Part shown: positions 32,812 to 44,054 of the stretch, piece by piece | Layout of the letters: every line of letters starts with the position of its first letter | Position numbering within the stretch: the first letter of the stretch is position 1 | From: Bursaphelenchus xylophilus | Taxonomy: Eukaryota > Nematoda > Chromadorea > Rhabditida > Aphelenchoididae | Length of the DNA: 64,000 nt | Reading direction: 5' to 3' | Assembly: GCA_904066235.2 (NCBI GenBank) | Contig: CAJFCV020000003.1 | Span: forward strand, 9,610,001 to 9,674,000 | Notes under the pieces: model-generated | What the model was told of the DNA's origin: nothing | Database searches by the model: none | What the model saw: only the letters and a program-made list of their open reading frames with translations | Position numbers and translations under genes: made by a program

Positions 32812-35800
32812 TTAGTCGGAGACAAACTTTGTAGGGACTTTTCTCGCACGAGCTCCGCCACCTTCGCCACCCGCCGGGTTGTAATCACCGCCGTAAGGGT
32901 TGCCATCCAGGAATCTGGAAGTAACATACCATATGTACAAAAATTTTCTGCATAATAAAATAATTAATTGGGACAACTCAAAAAGAGCATTCTTTATCCT
33001 ATTTACCATAACCAAACAAGCGAACAAAAAGTTTTACTCACCCCATATCTCCCGCCTCCGTGATTGGCGGTGGAATGTGGCTATCATTCCCGTCTGCGTT
33101 ATATATATCATCAGCAGTCCCATCATCAGCATATGGAGAATCTGGCCTGGGTTTGCATGGGCCACACAGTTTTCTGGAGAAGCAAATGTAAAACAACAGT
33201 TCGATCAGCTCGAACAGCGTGATGACTGATGCGCCAATCCAAAGGGAAATTGCTCCGGAAATATTGCGGAAAAGTCCGTAGCCATCCATGTTTGGAGACT
33301 CTTGAGTCTTCTCGGACTCACTGTTTGCGAACATTATGTCAATGGCGGCGGCGTTTTGGCTAAATTTGGAGGTTTGAATATGCAAATTTTTAAATTTTTA
33401 TATGCAAATTTTTAAAATCTAGAATGTAAAATTTTTGATTTGAATATGAACTATTTAGAAATAAAATATGCAAGGTTTTAAAGATTCATATTCAAATTTC
33501 TAAATTTGATCATGCAAATTTGAATTTCAATATGAAAAAATTTTTATTAGAATTTCGAAAAAAAGTCAGAAAAATGCGGGTTAAAAATCATAAATAAAAG
33601 ATTTAATTTTTTGCAAATTCTAATTAAAAATCATAAAATTCCGACATCAAAATTTGCATATTTAAAAATTTTACATCTTAAAATTATCATATTGCCTTTA
33701 TAAACTCACGTATAAGCAGTATAACAGTCAACTTCAGTCCCCGGGAAGTTGCCGGTGCATTGGGGAGTAGTAAAATTTGGGAAATACCTTGGCCAAGCTG
33801 CAGTAGTCAGCACAGCCGTATACTGTGCTTCGCTGAAATGTAAAATACGTTCTCGCCTTTATCCTCTTTCCTTATGAGATAATAGTAAACAAATTTTACC
33901 TGCAAGGCGAGGCACAAGAGCAGTTCTGAGTCTGCGTGTAATCTCCATACTTGTTTATGAAATTCTGATAGCATTCAAACATTGTGGTCTCCTTGTAGCT
34001 GCACAGAGTGTCATTATCCGTGACCCGCGGGAACCGCGAGTCGGTACATCCACAGCTTTCGAGAAGGGTTCGTTGAAAGCAAGTGCGAACACAACCCTGA
34101 AAATATCATTTCATTTGACGTCAGAAACCATGAGCAACATATCACAGTTTTTTTAAAGAGCCTTTACCTCATAAGTGTAGCTTCCGTTATATATCGAACC
34201 ATCTGTTTCGTCTTTCTTGTTGCAGTTGTTGTACGGATAGCCAAGCCTTTCTACGTCGTTCTGAAACGTTGAATTTGGTATACATTTCTCAGTTTTATTT
34301 TGCATAGTTATACGTCAATAGGAAAGAATTTAAAAAAAAATTTTTACGGGTCATCATGTACCCTGCTTCCAAACATTGCTTACATAAGAAACAGCGACCA
34401 AGACGTATCTTCCAACCGCCACATCATAACCATAAGTATTTGGAAAGACAGCGTAGTTCTGTTTGCTGACAGTTATCCTCATGCCAGCTCGAGAAGAAGA
34501 GGATAAGTAATCCGTAACGTTACTGAATGTTATTAACCGAAGGCCTGAAAAAAAGACGTAGACAACGCAGTATGAAATTGTGTTTCAGGAGTTTCGAACT
34601 TCCTCTGACGATGAGTATCATCACAGTCCATTCAGACTTGCTATCTGTGTGATCTACTTACCGTACATCGATCCTGATCGTGCCACTCTATGTGCCCCAT
34701 CTGAATTGTAAGTGTAACAATTACCATAGTCAGGGTCGGTGACTTTAATAAAATCACTGAAAAAGAAATTATCCAAATTTTCTGAAAGTTTTACTTACTT
34801 TACATAATCGCACGGGACAGTATCAAACGCGCAGGAGATGACCAAATCTCCCAACCGATATCCAACGCTCTCCATTGTAGCGGGATCCAAATTTGCGAGC
34901 AAAGTTTGCATTAAATCTTGCACCTGAGCTTCCAACGCGACTCTGGACGACGATTTATTTAGCCCAAAATAATCGACCAGTTGATCTAGCTCGGCTGTCG
35001 TGTAATTCTTAGTATTGACAATCGGAACATCGGTGACTGAGAACGAATCTGCTGAAGTTGTTGTGGCATTGCTAGGCGTTGTGGCCGCTGCTGTTGGCTG
35101 AGCTGTGCTCGCTTTGGCTGTTGTTGTAGTTGTTGATGAACTTGTGCTTGTGGAAGTACTACTAGAAGTTGTTGGGATAACTGTGTCCGCTTTTTGGCTA
35201 GTTGTAGTGGTGGATGGTGTCGTCGTGGTAGTAGTTGTAGTAGTAGTAGTACTAGTAGAAGTGCTTGTACTAGTGCTAGTCGACGAAGTTGACGTTGGAG
35301 AAGTCGCCTTTGCAGTTGTAGTGGAGGTTGAACTGGTAGATGTCGGAGGTGACTGTTTGGCAGACGATGTGGTTGTAGTTGTAGTTGTAGTAGTGGTTGT
35401 GGTAGTGGATGTGCTGGTTGATGTTGAAGACGAACTAGTAGAAGATGTGGTAGAAGAAGTGGTGGTACTGGTGGACGGAGACGTCTTTGGAGTTGAAGTG
35501 GATGTGGAAGTTGAAGTTGACGTTGAGGTTGAAGTTGAAGTCTAAAATTAACACTATTTTTAGACACTTTTAGAGTTTGGGAGGAGATAAATGTGTGGCC
35601 CGAAGAGTAAGTACTGCAGACCTCACGAGAACTTAACAATTTTGTGAGTATAGCCTAGAAAACTTAATTTAGTCAACTACCGAGACCTAGAAGTTTCTAA
35701 CGTCCTATAATTTTAACTCTTGTCTAAAATTCCCGTTGAAGAAGTCTTTTTTAATTGCTTCAAAAGGACGGTAATACCTTTTCCAGCTCAGAAGCTATCA

Positions 35801-38198
35801 GTGTGTACTTATCGCCTGGCTGTATCATTGTGGGAGGTTAGAAAGTTAGCAATTTCAGGACTTTTTGGAGATGCAAATAAAGAATGGAAGCGCTATGGCC
35901 ATGGAAAAACTATAGTAAAATCCTACCAAATTCTTCTCGATCAACTTAGCGACCCATTAGAATGCTCTCAAGCCGTCAATAAAATTGACTTACCTTAGTG
36001 GTACTCGGAGTTGTGCTTGTCTTCGTAGTGCTAGTAGTAGTGCTCGTCTTTGGCGTGCTTGTACTTGTCGAGCTAGACTTTGTCGTCGTGGAAGTAGACG
36101 TTGTGCTGGTAGTAGTAGACGTCGTACTGCTCTTTGTGGTGCTTGGAGTTGAAGTCGTGCTTGTACTGGTTGAACTTTTTGGGGTTGAAGAGCTAGTAGT
36201 TGAAGTCTTGGTTGTGCTGCTGCTCGTCGTTGAAGTTGAAGTCGAAGTGCTTGTTGTTGAAGGAGTAGTCGAGGTCTTAGTTGACGAGCTTGTGCTTGAA
36301 CTCTTAGTGGAAGATGGAGTTGTGGTTGTGCTGGTGGAGGAAGAAGTTGAAGTGCTTGTGGGAGTTGACGTTGACGTACTCGACTTTGTCGAGGTGCTAT
36401 TTGGAGTGCTTGTAGTAGACGTAGAAGTCGTTGAACTTGTACGTGTTGAAGTCGATGTTGGTGTGGAAGTAGATGTGCTTGTACTTGTCGACGTTGATGT
36501 TCTGGTAGAAGTGGATGTGCTCGTTGATGTACTCGTACTTGTAGACGTTGAAGTTGATGTACTTGTACTAGTGCTAGTGGAAGTTACAGTCGTTGTAGTA
36601 GTGGTCTCTTCCGTCGTAGTCTTAGCTTCGGTTGTCGTTTCAATGGTCGTTGAAATCTCTGTCGTAGGTTCCACGGTAGTTGTTAGTTCAGTAGTGGTGG
36701 GCTCAGGCGACGTGGTTGGCTCCGGAGTTGTAGATAAATACACATCAATATTGCAGTCAAACGGAGGGACCGTTGTCGTGACTGTTGGCGTTAGAACACA
36801 AGGAGTTCCTTCAACATAGACGTCTTGATCGGCTGCTCTGGAAAAATAATATTTACAAAGGTAGCAGAATCGTATTTTACACTTATGCAAACTCGACTGT
36901 ACATAATATCCGATGTGCTCTGAGACGTTCAAAACTTTTGCTTGTTAAGGTTCACCAATGTACAAGCGATACAAACCGAGTACGTCACATAGCACTTTCT
37001 GGCCCTCTCGGTCTCATTAACTTACCGTTTCTTTCTGCTGACCAAAGTGTGGTCGTCATCGGAGTCGTATAAATCACTCCGTTTAATGACCGTACTGTAT
37101 CCGTCGTCCCGTTTTTCTTTTTTCTTCTCCTTTTTGTCTTTATTCTTCTTTTTCTTTTTCTTCTCAGTTTTTGTTGTTTTGGTGGTGGCCTCGTAAACAA
37201 CTTCTCGTTTTTTCTTTGCCGCAGCCGCCGTTGTAGCAGACCCTGTATCTGTGCTATTATCGCTTTTTCCTTCTTGATAACTGTCGGAGGTCAGGTAGTT
37301 GTAGACTGCTTGCTAAATAATAGTTCTTGAAGATTGCATTTACAAAATAGATAAGTACTGGAAATTAGAGCCTTTGTTGAAGATCTTACCAGCTTTTGAA
37401 GCTCCGAAACAGAGTCAACCGCATTCAACCGAACCGGATTTAAATTGCAGATTGTAATGGCTGGAAATGTGCTTCCAATGGTGTCTTGGAAGTTGGCGTT
37501 GGTGTTTCTTACGTACTGAAAAAATGTGTTGTAAGGTTTTTCTTAGAGTCATGTTAAAAGATAGTATAATTATCTACGGTCCTGTACGTTTTATTGCAAG
37601 TGGACAACAATTTTTTGCTACAGAATTATAGCCTAACTATTAGTACATAAGGTTAGATTAAAAGTGTTGTGTTCGCTTCTGAAATTGTAGGTCTTAGACG
37701 GGCTCTGTTATAAAATAATACACCGTACTAGGAATACATTAAACACCGATACAGTCCGTCAACACTTATGTGTCACAAAGTAGGAATACAACTTAAAAAA
37801 GCAGCATAACACCTCTCTACAGCCTTTTTTGCAACTTTTTAAGTAGTTGCACAAAGATTACACGAATTTCTCAACAAAAAAAATTCATAAAAATAATACG
37901 TCATCTCGCTGAAAACGACAATCACCAAGATTTGACAAAGGACCTTTTCGACGATTTACCTGTAAATATTGTTGAACAATGGTCACCGTTTGATAGGCGC
38001 AAGCGCCAATTCCAGCCAACACCAAAGCAATCCAGAACAGCCGGCAATGCGGCTGGTTGAATGTCGCCACATTTCTTAACGCTAAAAATTATGGAAACCT
38101 CAATTTCACGCCATAATCATCTTACGTTTAACCGACGTATACACCGACCAATCCTGGAAATTTTCGACAAAAGTTTGCTGACGAACATTGTTTGACAT
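32812..38198 (-). CDS. Degenerin/ENaC-type sodium channel subunit with mucin-like extracellular insert
   Basis: Thirteen minus-strand exons join in frame: 38198-38126, 38081-37960, 37515-37390, 37312-37026, 36837-35994, 35541-34799, 34756-34662, 34544-34384, 34260-34168, 34096-33900, 33832-33710, 33359-33042 and 32914-32812. The product is 1094 residues. TM1 is residues 39-60, followed by FPAITICNLNP at 82-92. Residues about 108-202 are Lys-rich with basic KKKR and SRKKR sites. Residues about 239-647 are almost pure Ser/Thr(/Pro), like a mucin stalk. The Cys-rich domain follows, with CSCASPC at 907-913. TM2 carries the selectivity tract GAS at 997-999 (LWIGASVITLFELIELLFYI). Such channels are trimeric, amiloride-sensitive sodium channels used in touch, acid or peptide sensing. 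The usual pre-TM1 His-Gly gating motif is not visible. An in-frame ATG at 38333 would add 45 residues. Confidence 0.9.
33380..33659. promoter_or_regulatory. Cluster of four octamer (ATGCAAAT) sites in a degenerin intron
   Basis: Exact ATGCAAAT occurs at 33380-33387, 33402-33409 and 33512-33519, and its complement at 33652-33659. All lie inside the intron between exons 33832-33710 and 33359-33042. The octamer is the classical POU-homeodomain site. The surrounding DNA is very AT-rich with partial repeats of TATGCAAATTTTTAAA, so part of the clustering may be simple tandem duplication. Confidence 0.35.
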
Positions 38199-38536
38199 TC
38201 GGAACGCCGCGAATCCACGTCTACCGTCTAATCGGCTTTTATAGCCTACGGCATTCGAGGAGGGCTGGTTGCGCCGGACGACGGGTTCGATACATGTTAA
38301 TCGCCTGGAGATCGCGAGGCCATAACTACACACATAAATAATTCAACTGACATCGAATCAGGGAGGTCCACGACATACAAATGCAACGCTACAGAGGTGG
38401 GTTTACAAGTCCAATTGCGAGAACAGCTGAGATATTCGCTGTGGAAGAAACAGCTTGCGTGGTTTAGTTGTCTAGTAGCTCATTTTAGCTGTGGTACGAG
38501 TCCTTGAAGAGATAATATTTACAGAGATATTAGAAG

Positions 38537-38542
38537 TTTATT
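38537..38542 (-). terminator. Possible poly(A) signal of the PRPS-associated gene
   Basis: TTTATT on the plus strand gives AATAAA on the minus strand, about 170 bases beyond the stop codon of the 38712-40974 gene. Confidence 0.35.
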
Positions 38543-38711
38543 GATGTGTAACAACAGTAAAAATGCCATTAAAGAGAATTATTTGCCGCTTTAAAAATAA
38601 TTACCACGTAAAACAGCTAAGTGATATCGAAAAAACAACGAATATCATGGTGAAATATTGTAAAATACGTTGCTCTCAAGTCTTCCTTTTGCAAATAATT
38701 TTAAAAAAATT

Positions 38712-40974
38712 CTAGTCATCAAGTGTAAGATCGCGGAAAAGCGGACCCATCGATTCGTTGTGGAAGATTCTCCTAATCGCTTCGGACAAAATCACGGAGA
38801 TGTCGACGGTCTTAATCTTATGACATCGCATTTTCTGCAGCTCGTGAGGCACTGTGTTGGTCACAATGACTTCCGTGATAGCCGAGTTCTCGAGTTGAAG
38901 CGGAGCGTCGGTCGATAGAATCCCATGCGTGGCAAGAACGTAGATCTTGTAGGCTCCGCGTTGTCGCAAGACTTCCGCAGCTTGGACGAAAGTTTGAGCT
39001 TCGTCGATGAAATCGTCAACGATGATGGCTATTTTGCCTCCGACATCTCCGACGACGGTAAGTGGGGGCTTCTCTTTTGGGGTGAACGCTAGAAATAATT
39101 ATAATAAATAGAAGATAGGAGTTGTGGTTGTTGAATTCTTACAGTGACCGGTCTGGTTCAGCCGCAAAAAACCTACCATTTTGCATTCGGAAAATGTAAA
39201 AAAAATGTGGCAAAATGCCTCCCCCTTCAACTAAAAAAAAACTCCAGATTGAAGGGCGCGCTATTTACCTCACAAAAAGAGCGGGAGCGCTTTTGAAATC
39301 GGAGTTTTTTCACTTTGAGAGGGAGGTATTTTGCCACATTCTTTACCTCCTGGTTGCAAAATAGTACTTTTTTTGCCACTGAATCGGGTCCGCCGGTGTA
39401 TTGTTATTGCACGAAATGGCAAAGATTCCAAAAAGGACCTACTCGGGAACATCTCGAAGGTCGTGTAATCATTATTGTAGTTTGGTGGAGGACTTTGACG
39501 GCCGTCTTCTTGGCCACTTTCGTCGGTATCCTTTTGTTCTCCATGAATTACAGCAATAGTCAAACGAAGACGATCGGCATAGGAGGTGGCTTTGTTCACG
39601 GCGCCCGGGGATTTGGCCACAATCACTGCGTTCTTGTAGTCGGGAATCTGAAAAAACATCATGTCCTACATATTTTTTAACGCGGCAAACACATACTTCA
39701 CAACATAAAGACTCACGTTTTCTTTGACATACTGGATCAGAAACGGAGAAGCTCGCAAATTATCGACCGGAATTGAAAAAAATCCTTGGATTTCTTTCCG
39801 GTACAAGTCCAAAGTGACTACTCGAGTAGCTCCTAGAAATTGTAAAATACGGTGTCCTCAAAACTTACCAGCTTTACAGATCATATCAGCCACCAATTTC
39901 ATCGGAATTGAAGATCTTCTCAGCTGTCGGCACTGCTTACTGTAAGGCAAATAGGGCAAAACGACAGTAATACTCTTCGCCATAGAAGTTTTTGAAGCGT
40001 AGATCATGATCATCAACTCCATGATGTTGTTGTTCACATCTCTTAAAATGAAAAAGCAATTTGAAAGTTTTAAACATGGGTTTGAAATTTCGTTGTAAAA
40101 TAAGACTTACTTATTACCAGACTGAATGATGAACACATGCTTTCCACGGACTGATTGCTTAATATCAACAGCCGTTTCTTTGTTGGTCTTCTTGTAAACG
40201 GTAGCATCGCCAAGTGGAATTCCGAGGTGACTTAAAAATTAGATTAGAATTACTATGTTCTTGCTTATGCTTTGCATTATATATAGTATTTCTGACCACG
40301 GAGGAGTCATCAAAACCAAAATTTTCAACTTCTTACATGGTGACGCTTAGATTTTGATCTATTTTTTCTATTTTGCCCGCGTTGTGGGCCATAAAAAATC
40401 CTGAATCTTTGGCTTTGCGGGCACAGCGGTGAGATTGCACAAGTTTTTGAACGAGAGAGCACTTGAAACTTTGCAAAAAAACTGATTCTTTGTGCTAGGA
40501 GGGCCAAAAAGTCTTGTTTGAACTTTATTTTTTCATTTTCAAATATTTCATAAAAATATCGCAATTTGAGCACTACCCCGGTCAAAAAGTTGTAAACAAG
40601 TTGTTTCTGACTTCGTTCATTTTCTGAGCTTTTGTCGGACAGAAAATAGCGATTTTAAAAAAGCATAAAATTGAGCTTAAAACTGGAAAAATGAAAAGAA
40701 TATCCCCATTAGCAACGGTTCACATAATGAAAACCATTTTTCTTTCCTTATTTTTACTATTCTTCCTTTCCAATCGGACAAAAAATGACTTCTCAGAAAA
40801 ACATTTTTTATCAACCAGCCAAAAATCTCAATAAAAAAGTTTGAAATCTCAATTTCCAAAATTATTCAAATTTCAAAATCCCTCCTCAACTCACCCTGCG
40901 ACATGTTTGGCCAAGTCGGGATGGGAATTGCCCGTCAAAATGACCATTCCCGTGCTAGCATCGGTCTTATTCAT
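38712..40974 (-). CDS. Phosphoribosyl pyrophosphate synthetase-associated protein (PRPSAP)
   Basis: Six minus-strand exons join in frame: 40974-40895, 40230-40111, 40041-39869, 39832-39717, 39647-39443 and 39088-38712. The 356 residues match the usual family length. Diagnostic stretches are [64 protein letters not shown] and [20 protein letters not shown]. The inserted segment after HGE (about residues 205-225, [15 protein letters not shown]) is the extra loop that separates PRPSAP from catalytic PRPS. The ribose-5-phosphate loop is altered (DDFIDEA), as expected for a regulatory subunit that binds PRPS and modulates PRPP supply for nucleotide synthesis. The intron after exon 5 contains a MITE. 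It shares orientation with the bHLH gene ending 306 bp upstream. Confidence 0.93.
39141..39404. mobile_element. Inverted-repeat MITE in a PRPSAP intron
   Basis: The left arm, containing CCGGTCTGGTTCAGCCGCAA and ATGTGGCAAAATGCCTCCC (39141-39235), is inverted at the right (about 39320-39404), as GGGAGGTATTTTGCCACAT and CTGAATCGGGTCCGCCGG. It is about 260 bp and lies within the intron between exons 39647-39443 and 39088-38712. Confidence 0.6.
40380..40470. repeat. Fragment of the dispersed repeat in PRPSAP intron 1
   Basis: The sequence GCTTTGCGGGCACAGCGGTGAGATT...GAACGAGAGAGCACTTG follows the block order of the 55590-55640 region. It lies in the intron between exons 40974-40895 and 40230-40111. 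Confidence 0.4.
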
Positions 40975-41279
40975 GTTTGAACAGGCAACTTATTAGACGG
41001 GAAAGCGAAGAATTGTCTCTTATTCGAAGGGGTCGTCGGCAATCACAACATCGAGCTTCGCTCTTTTCCCGTTTCTTTTCCCTTTTTTTGGCTTTTTTTA
41101 AAACTCAGGCCCGCACCTTGCACAGCGAAAACGACGAAAAGAGAAGGGGAATTTATAAATTTCTCTCATTAAAAAGAAATTTGAATGCTCCGAGGCTTTT
41201 TTGAAGGTAAAGCAGCTCATTTTTACCTTATAATACGTATAAATTTACTTCGAAATCTCTCAACTAGAATAAATTATGT

Positions 41280-42749
41280 TTATTGATCACTTAAACTCGT
41301 CAAACTTGTCTCACTTCTCTCATAATTGTCGTTAAAACAATTTTCCGCCGAATTGCGTTGAAGGCTCGATTCCAGCGCTCTGATGTAATCAATGGCTTGA
41401 CGTAACGTCCTCACTTTTGACATCTTTTGATCGGCTTGGGAGGTGGGAAGACAGTTGCGCAACTGGTCAAAGCCGTGGTTTATTCTGGAAAAAGGGGTTG
41501 GTAAAATACGCCTTCCAATCTTTCTTCGTTTATAAACAATTTGTTCAAGCTTTGAAACTCAGTTTTGTTTCAAATTTTGCATATACGTTGGGCATAGGCC
41601 ATATTTCAATTCTTGAAAATCTTGGCTAGCATTTTGCAGAGACATCCGAGATATTAGTCCTTCGGGAAAGTCACCGGACTGATCTTTGGCGTATGCACCG
41701 TGCGAAAAAAGTCAGGGTGCGATCGACAGCACAAAAAGCCTACTGCACGGTGCAAAAAGCAAAAAATTGCACAGTGCAAAGGAAACTTTTGTTTTCGCAC
41801 GGTGCGTTTCGCCGATTTCATTCCGGCGACTTTCCGGAAGGGCTAGTAAGCCAAATTACAATTCTTGGAAGTCTTGGCTTGCAATTTGAAGGGACAGCCA
41901 AGATATTCAACAATTTTTTCCAACGAGAGAACGCGCAAAACGAAGAGAGCGGCCAGTGATAAAACGCGTTTGGCAAAATCTCTACCATTTTTGCGCGGTG
42001 AAAAAATTAATTTCTTTGTATTTAGAAACGTTGACATTAGCTAACTATGGCTCAACTTTTTTATGCACAGAAGTCGCACAAACGTGTCAAATTTTGACCA
42101 AATTTTCGCCAACTCTCGACCTAAAATCTCGGTTGTTTCTGCAAATCGCTAGCCAGAGCTCTCACATATGCCTTTGATAAATCTGATGTAACTCTATTCC
42201 AAGTTTTTTTCAAGAACATTCAAAAATTCACACTTTCAGGCTTTTTAATTTGTTTTCTAGCAAAAAAATGTTTATTCCGTGAGGGAGTGGGACAGTGATC
42301 TCTCTTCAAAAATCGTAAATAAGATGAAAAGAGTCATTTCTCATGAGAATCAAAAGGAACAGAAGCGGATTATAACGACACATTTGGCCGGGCAAACTTC
42401 ATTGAGGAGAAAAAATGAGATAAAAAATTATAGAAATGTAAAATCCGTATTGAAAACTCAAATAGTGCCGAACAAATTCAGCCGTGAAAGAAAAGCATAC
42501 GCCATGAGAGGTCAAAAAAATTTGATGTTCAAAAATTTGGCGTTGTATCAAGACTTATATTAGCCATGGCCTGTCCATAACGACACGGCTGCAAATGCCA
42601 CTTTTAGGCCGAAATGAGCCTCTGTACAACGGAACGCGCATCGTTTTGATGACATTTTTCAAGACTTACTTTTTCATCCTACACCGTTCCCTTTCATTCG
42701 CGCCATTCCGATCGTTCCGCCGTTCTTTTTTCTCCACAAATCTGGTCAT
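41280..42749 (-). CDS. Small basic helix-loop-helix factor, achaete-scute type
   Basis: Two minus-strand exons, 42749-42670 and 41484-41280, are joined by a 1185 bp intron in matching phase, giving 94 residues. Residues 7-26 are the basic region (RRNDRNGANERERCRMKK), containing the NERER core of the achaete-scute class. The split lysine codon leads into INHGFDQLRNCLP (helix 1), a short loop, and KMSKVRTLRQAIDYIRALE (helix 2). The whole protein is barely larger than the bHLH domain. Such factors heterodimerise with E/Daughterless proteins, bind E-boxes and drive neuronal fate. The first exon is only 80 nt. The intron contains a GCACAGTGC-family MITE and a dispersed-repeat copy. Which nematode hlh gene it matches is unclear. 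Confidence 0.82.
41652..41850. mobile_element. GCACAGTGC-family MITE, copy 3, in the bHLH intron
   Basis: The terminal repeats TTAGTCCTTCGGGAAAGTCACCGGACTGA and TTCCGGCGACTTTCCGGAAGGGCTAGTAA are inverted. The interior has GCACCGTGC, GCACGGTGC, GCACAGTGC and GCACGGTGC at about 41696, 41744, 41768 and 41797. Its block order is the same as 18046 and 18463. Confidence 0.8.
41880..42180. repeat. Copy of the dispersed repeat in the bHLH intron
   Basis: Blocks GACAGCCAAGATATTCAACAA, CCAACGAGAGAACGCGCAAAACGAAGAGAGCGGCCAG and, further on, AAATTTTCGCCAACTCTCGACC and AATCTCGGTTGTTTCTGC follow the same order as 55600-55830. Confidence 0.6.
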
Positions 42750-44054
42750 CGTATAATATCGGACTGTATAATATAACAATAAAATTACCGCCACTTATTT
42801 CCGCCCTCTAACCGTGGTATGTTTGTTTTTACGCTCATCCGGGGGGAGGAGGGCCAAATTAGGTCATGCACTTAATGCGATCGAGATCGTTGGGACAAAC
42901 GCGTCGAGAGCGCGAGTTTTTGGGTCAAATAGCGCTTGACGGATGGATGACATAATTGGGTTATACAAGCAGGGTCTGTATAACGAACAAGGAATTGCAA
43001 AAATGGATGACATAATTGGGTTATACAAGCAGGGTCTGTATAACGGACAAGGAATTGCAAAAAAAAGACTGACTTTTACAAAAAAAAATCTGTATGAAAA
43101 TATATTGTTTGGTCAAAGTAAGTGGTGCAAAATGTAAAATACGATCTTCGAGACCTTTTACTTTTTTATATGAGTCTATAAGGTACATACATCCATATTT
43201 TGTACATCTCCGCTATACGGGATGTAAAATTCTTTATGCTTTGTATTGTTTACTTTTCATTCTCTTTCCACTTGCATGACTTTCAATTTGACTTGATTTA
43301 AAGCAAAACATGAGGAGAAGGGAGATCCCTGTCGCAAATCCAAGCAAGCACTTGAACGAAAAAAAACGTAAGAAGCCAGAACGCATGCTCGAAGATGCCA
43401 GTGAAACATGAAAATGTGTTGATCCGAGAGATGGATCTTTTCCGAAGAGCGAGAGAGTCATTATCGGCCGGTCTTTTTGCCCAGTCATCGGGCCGAGACA
43501 TCGTGAAGATCTATAGATCATACCGGCTTCGAATCCAGTGGGCAGTCAGAGAGATCTCCGAGATATCATAGACTGGAGTATCAGCGCTCGTATGATCTAA
43601 AAATCGCCAAGAAAGAGGCACAAAGGAAGACGACATGGACGAGAGAAAGAGAGCGCAATAACCTGCACATCCCACTTAATGCCCTCAGGGATTGCGACAA
43701 AGTTCCCGACCCGGTTTAGCCCCCTCAGATCTGTTTCTCTGTCCTCAAAACTCTTCCGCCTCCGTCTTCCACTCTATAGCGCACACTGTCCGATCCGTGC
43801 GATCTCTTCGCTCTCGGGCCGATCCGGGAACAATGCCAGTGGGAAGGGCCGATCGAGGCCGGATCTTGAGCAGCTGCGGCCGACCCGCCGGCCGATAGAT
43901 CAAGACCGGCGAGGAGATCTCGATAGAGCCGGGGTTTTATCTCTACATCCTTCAGCTTGCTTCTACTACGACCGCTTGGCCCGCACAGAGAAAAGTCGTC
44001 TCGCCCTCGGGAACCTTTCAATCCAACTTCTTCGTTTTGCTGAAGTGATACGCC
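42750..44054. other. Intergenic and 5' region between bHLH and myosin light chain
   Basis: This holds divergent promoters. At 42943-43062 a 60 bp unit is tandemly duplicated. From about 43480 the DNA becomes GC-richer, with many GATC-centred and CGGCCG palindromes, and probably holds the 5' UTR and promoter of the myosin light-chain gene. No other exon is supported. Confidence 0.4.
42943..43062 (+). repeat. 60 bp tandem duplication encoding a repeated 20-residue unit
   Basis: Two adjacent 60 bp copies (42943-43002 and 43003-43062) differ at one base in the region compared. Read on the plus strand they encode MDDIIGLYKQGLYNEQGIAK twice, within a 64-codon open frame ending at 43137. The unit resembles the first helix-turn-helix of Tc1/CENP-B-like transposases (I.LYKQGL...IAK). 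The frame could also be fortuitous, because 60 is a multiple of three. Confidence 0.4.

Noticed and set aside
35105..36819. Long plus-strand Val/Leu-rich reading frames (146 and 273 codons)
   Set aside because: They are the antisense of the Ser/Thr-rich degenerin exons; repetitive codons make the opposite strand open. They lack splice context and read as monotonous VVV/LVEV.
43529..43545. GGCTTCGAATCCAGT resembling a tRNA T-arm
   Set aside because: No acceptor, D or anticodon stem could be folded around it.
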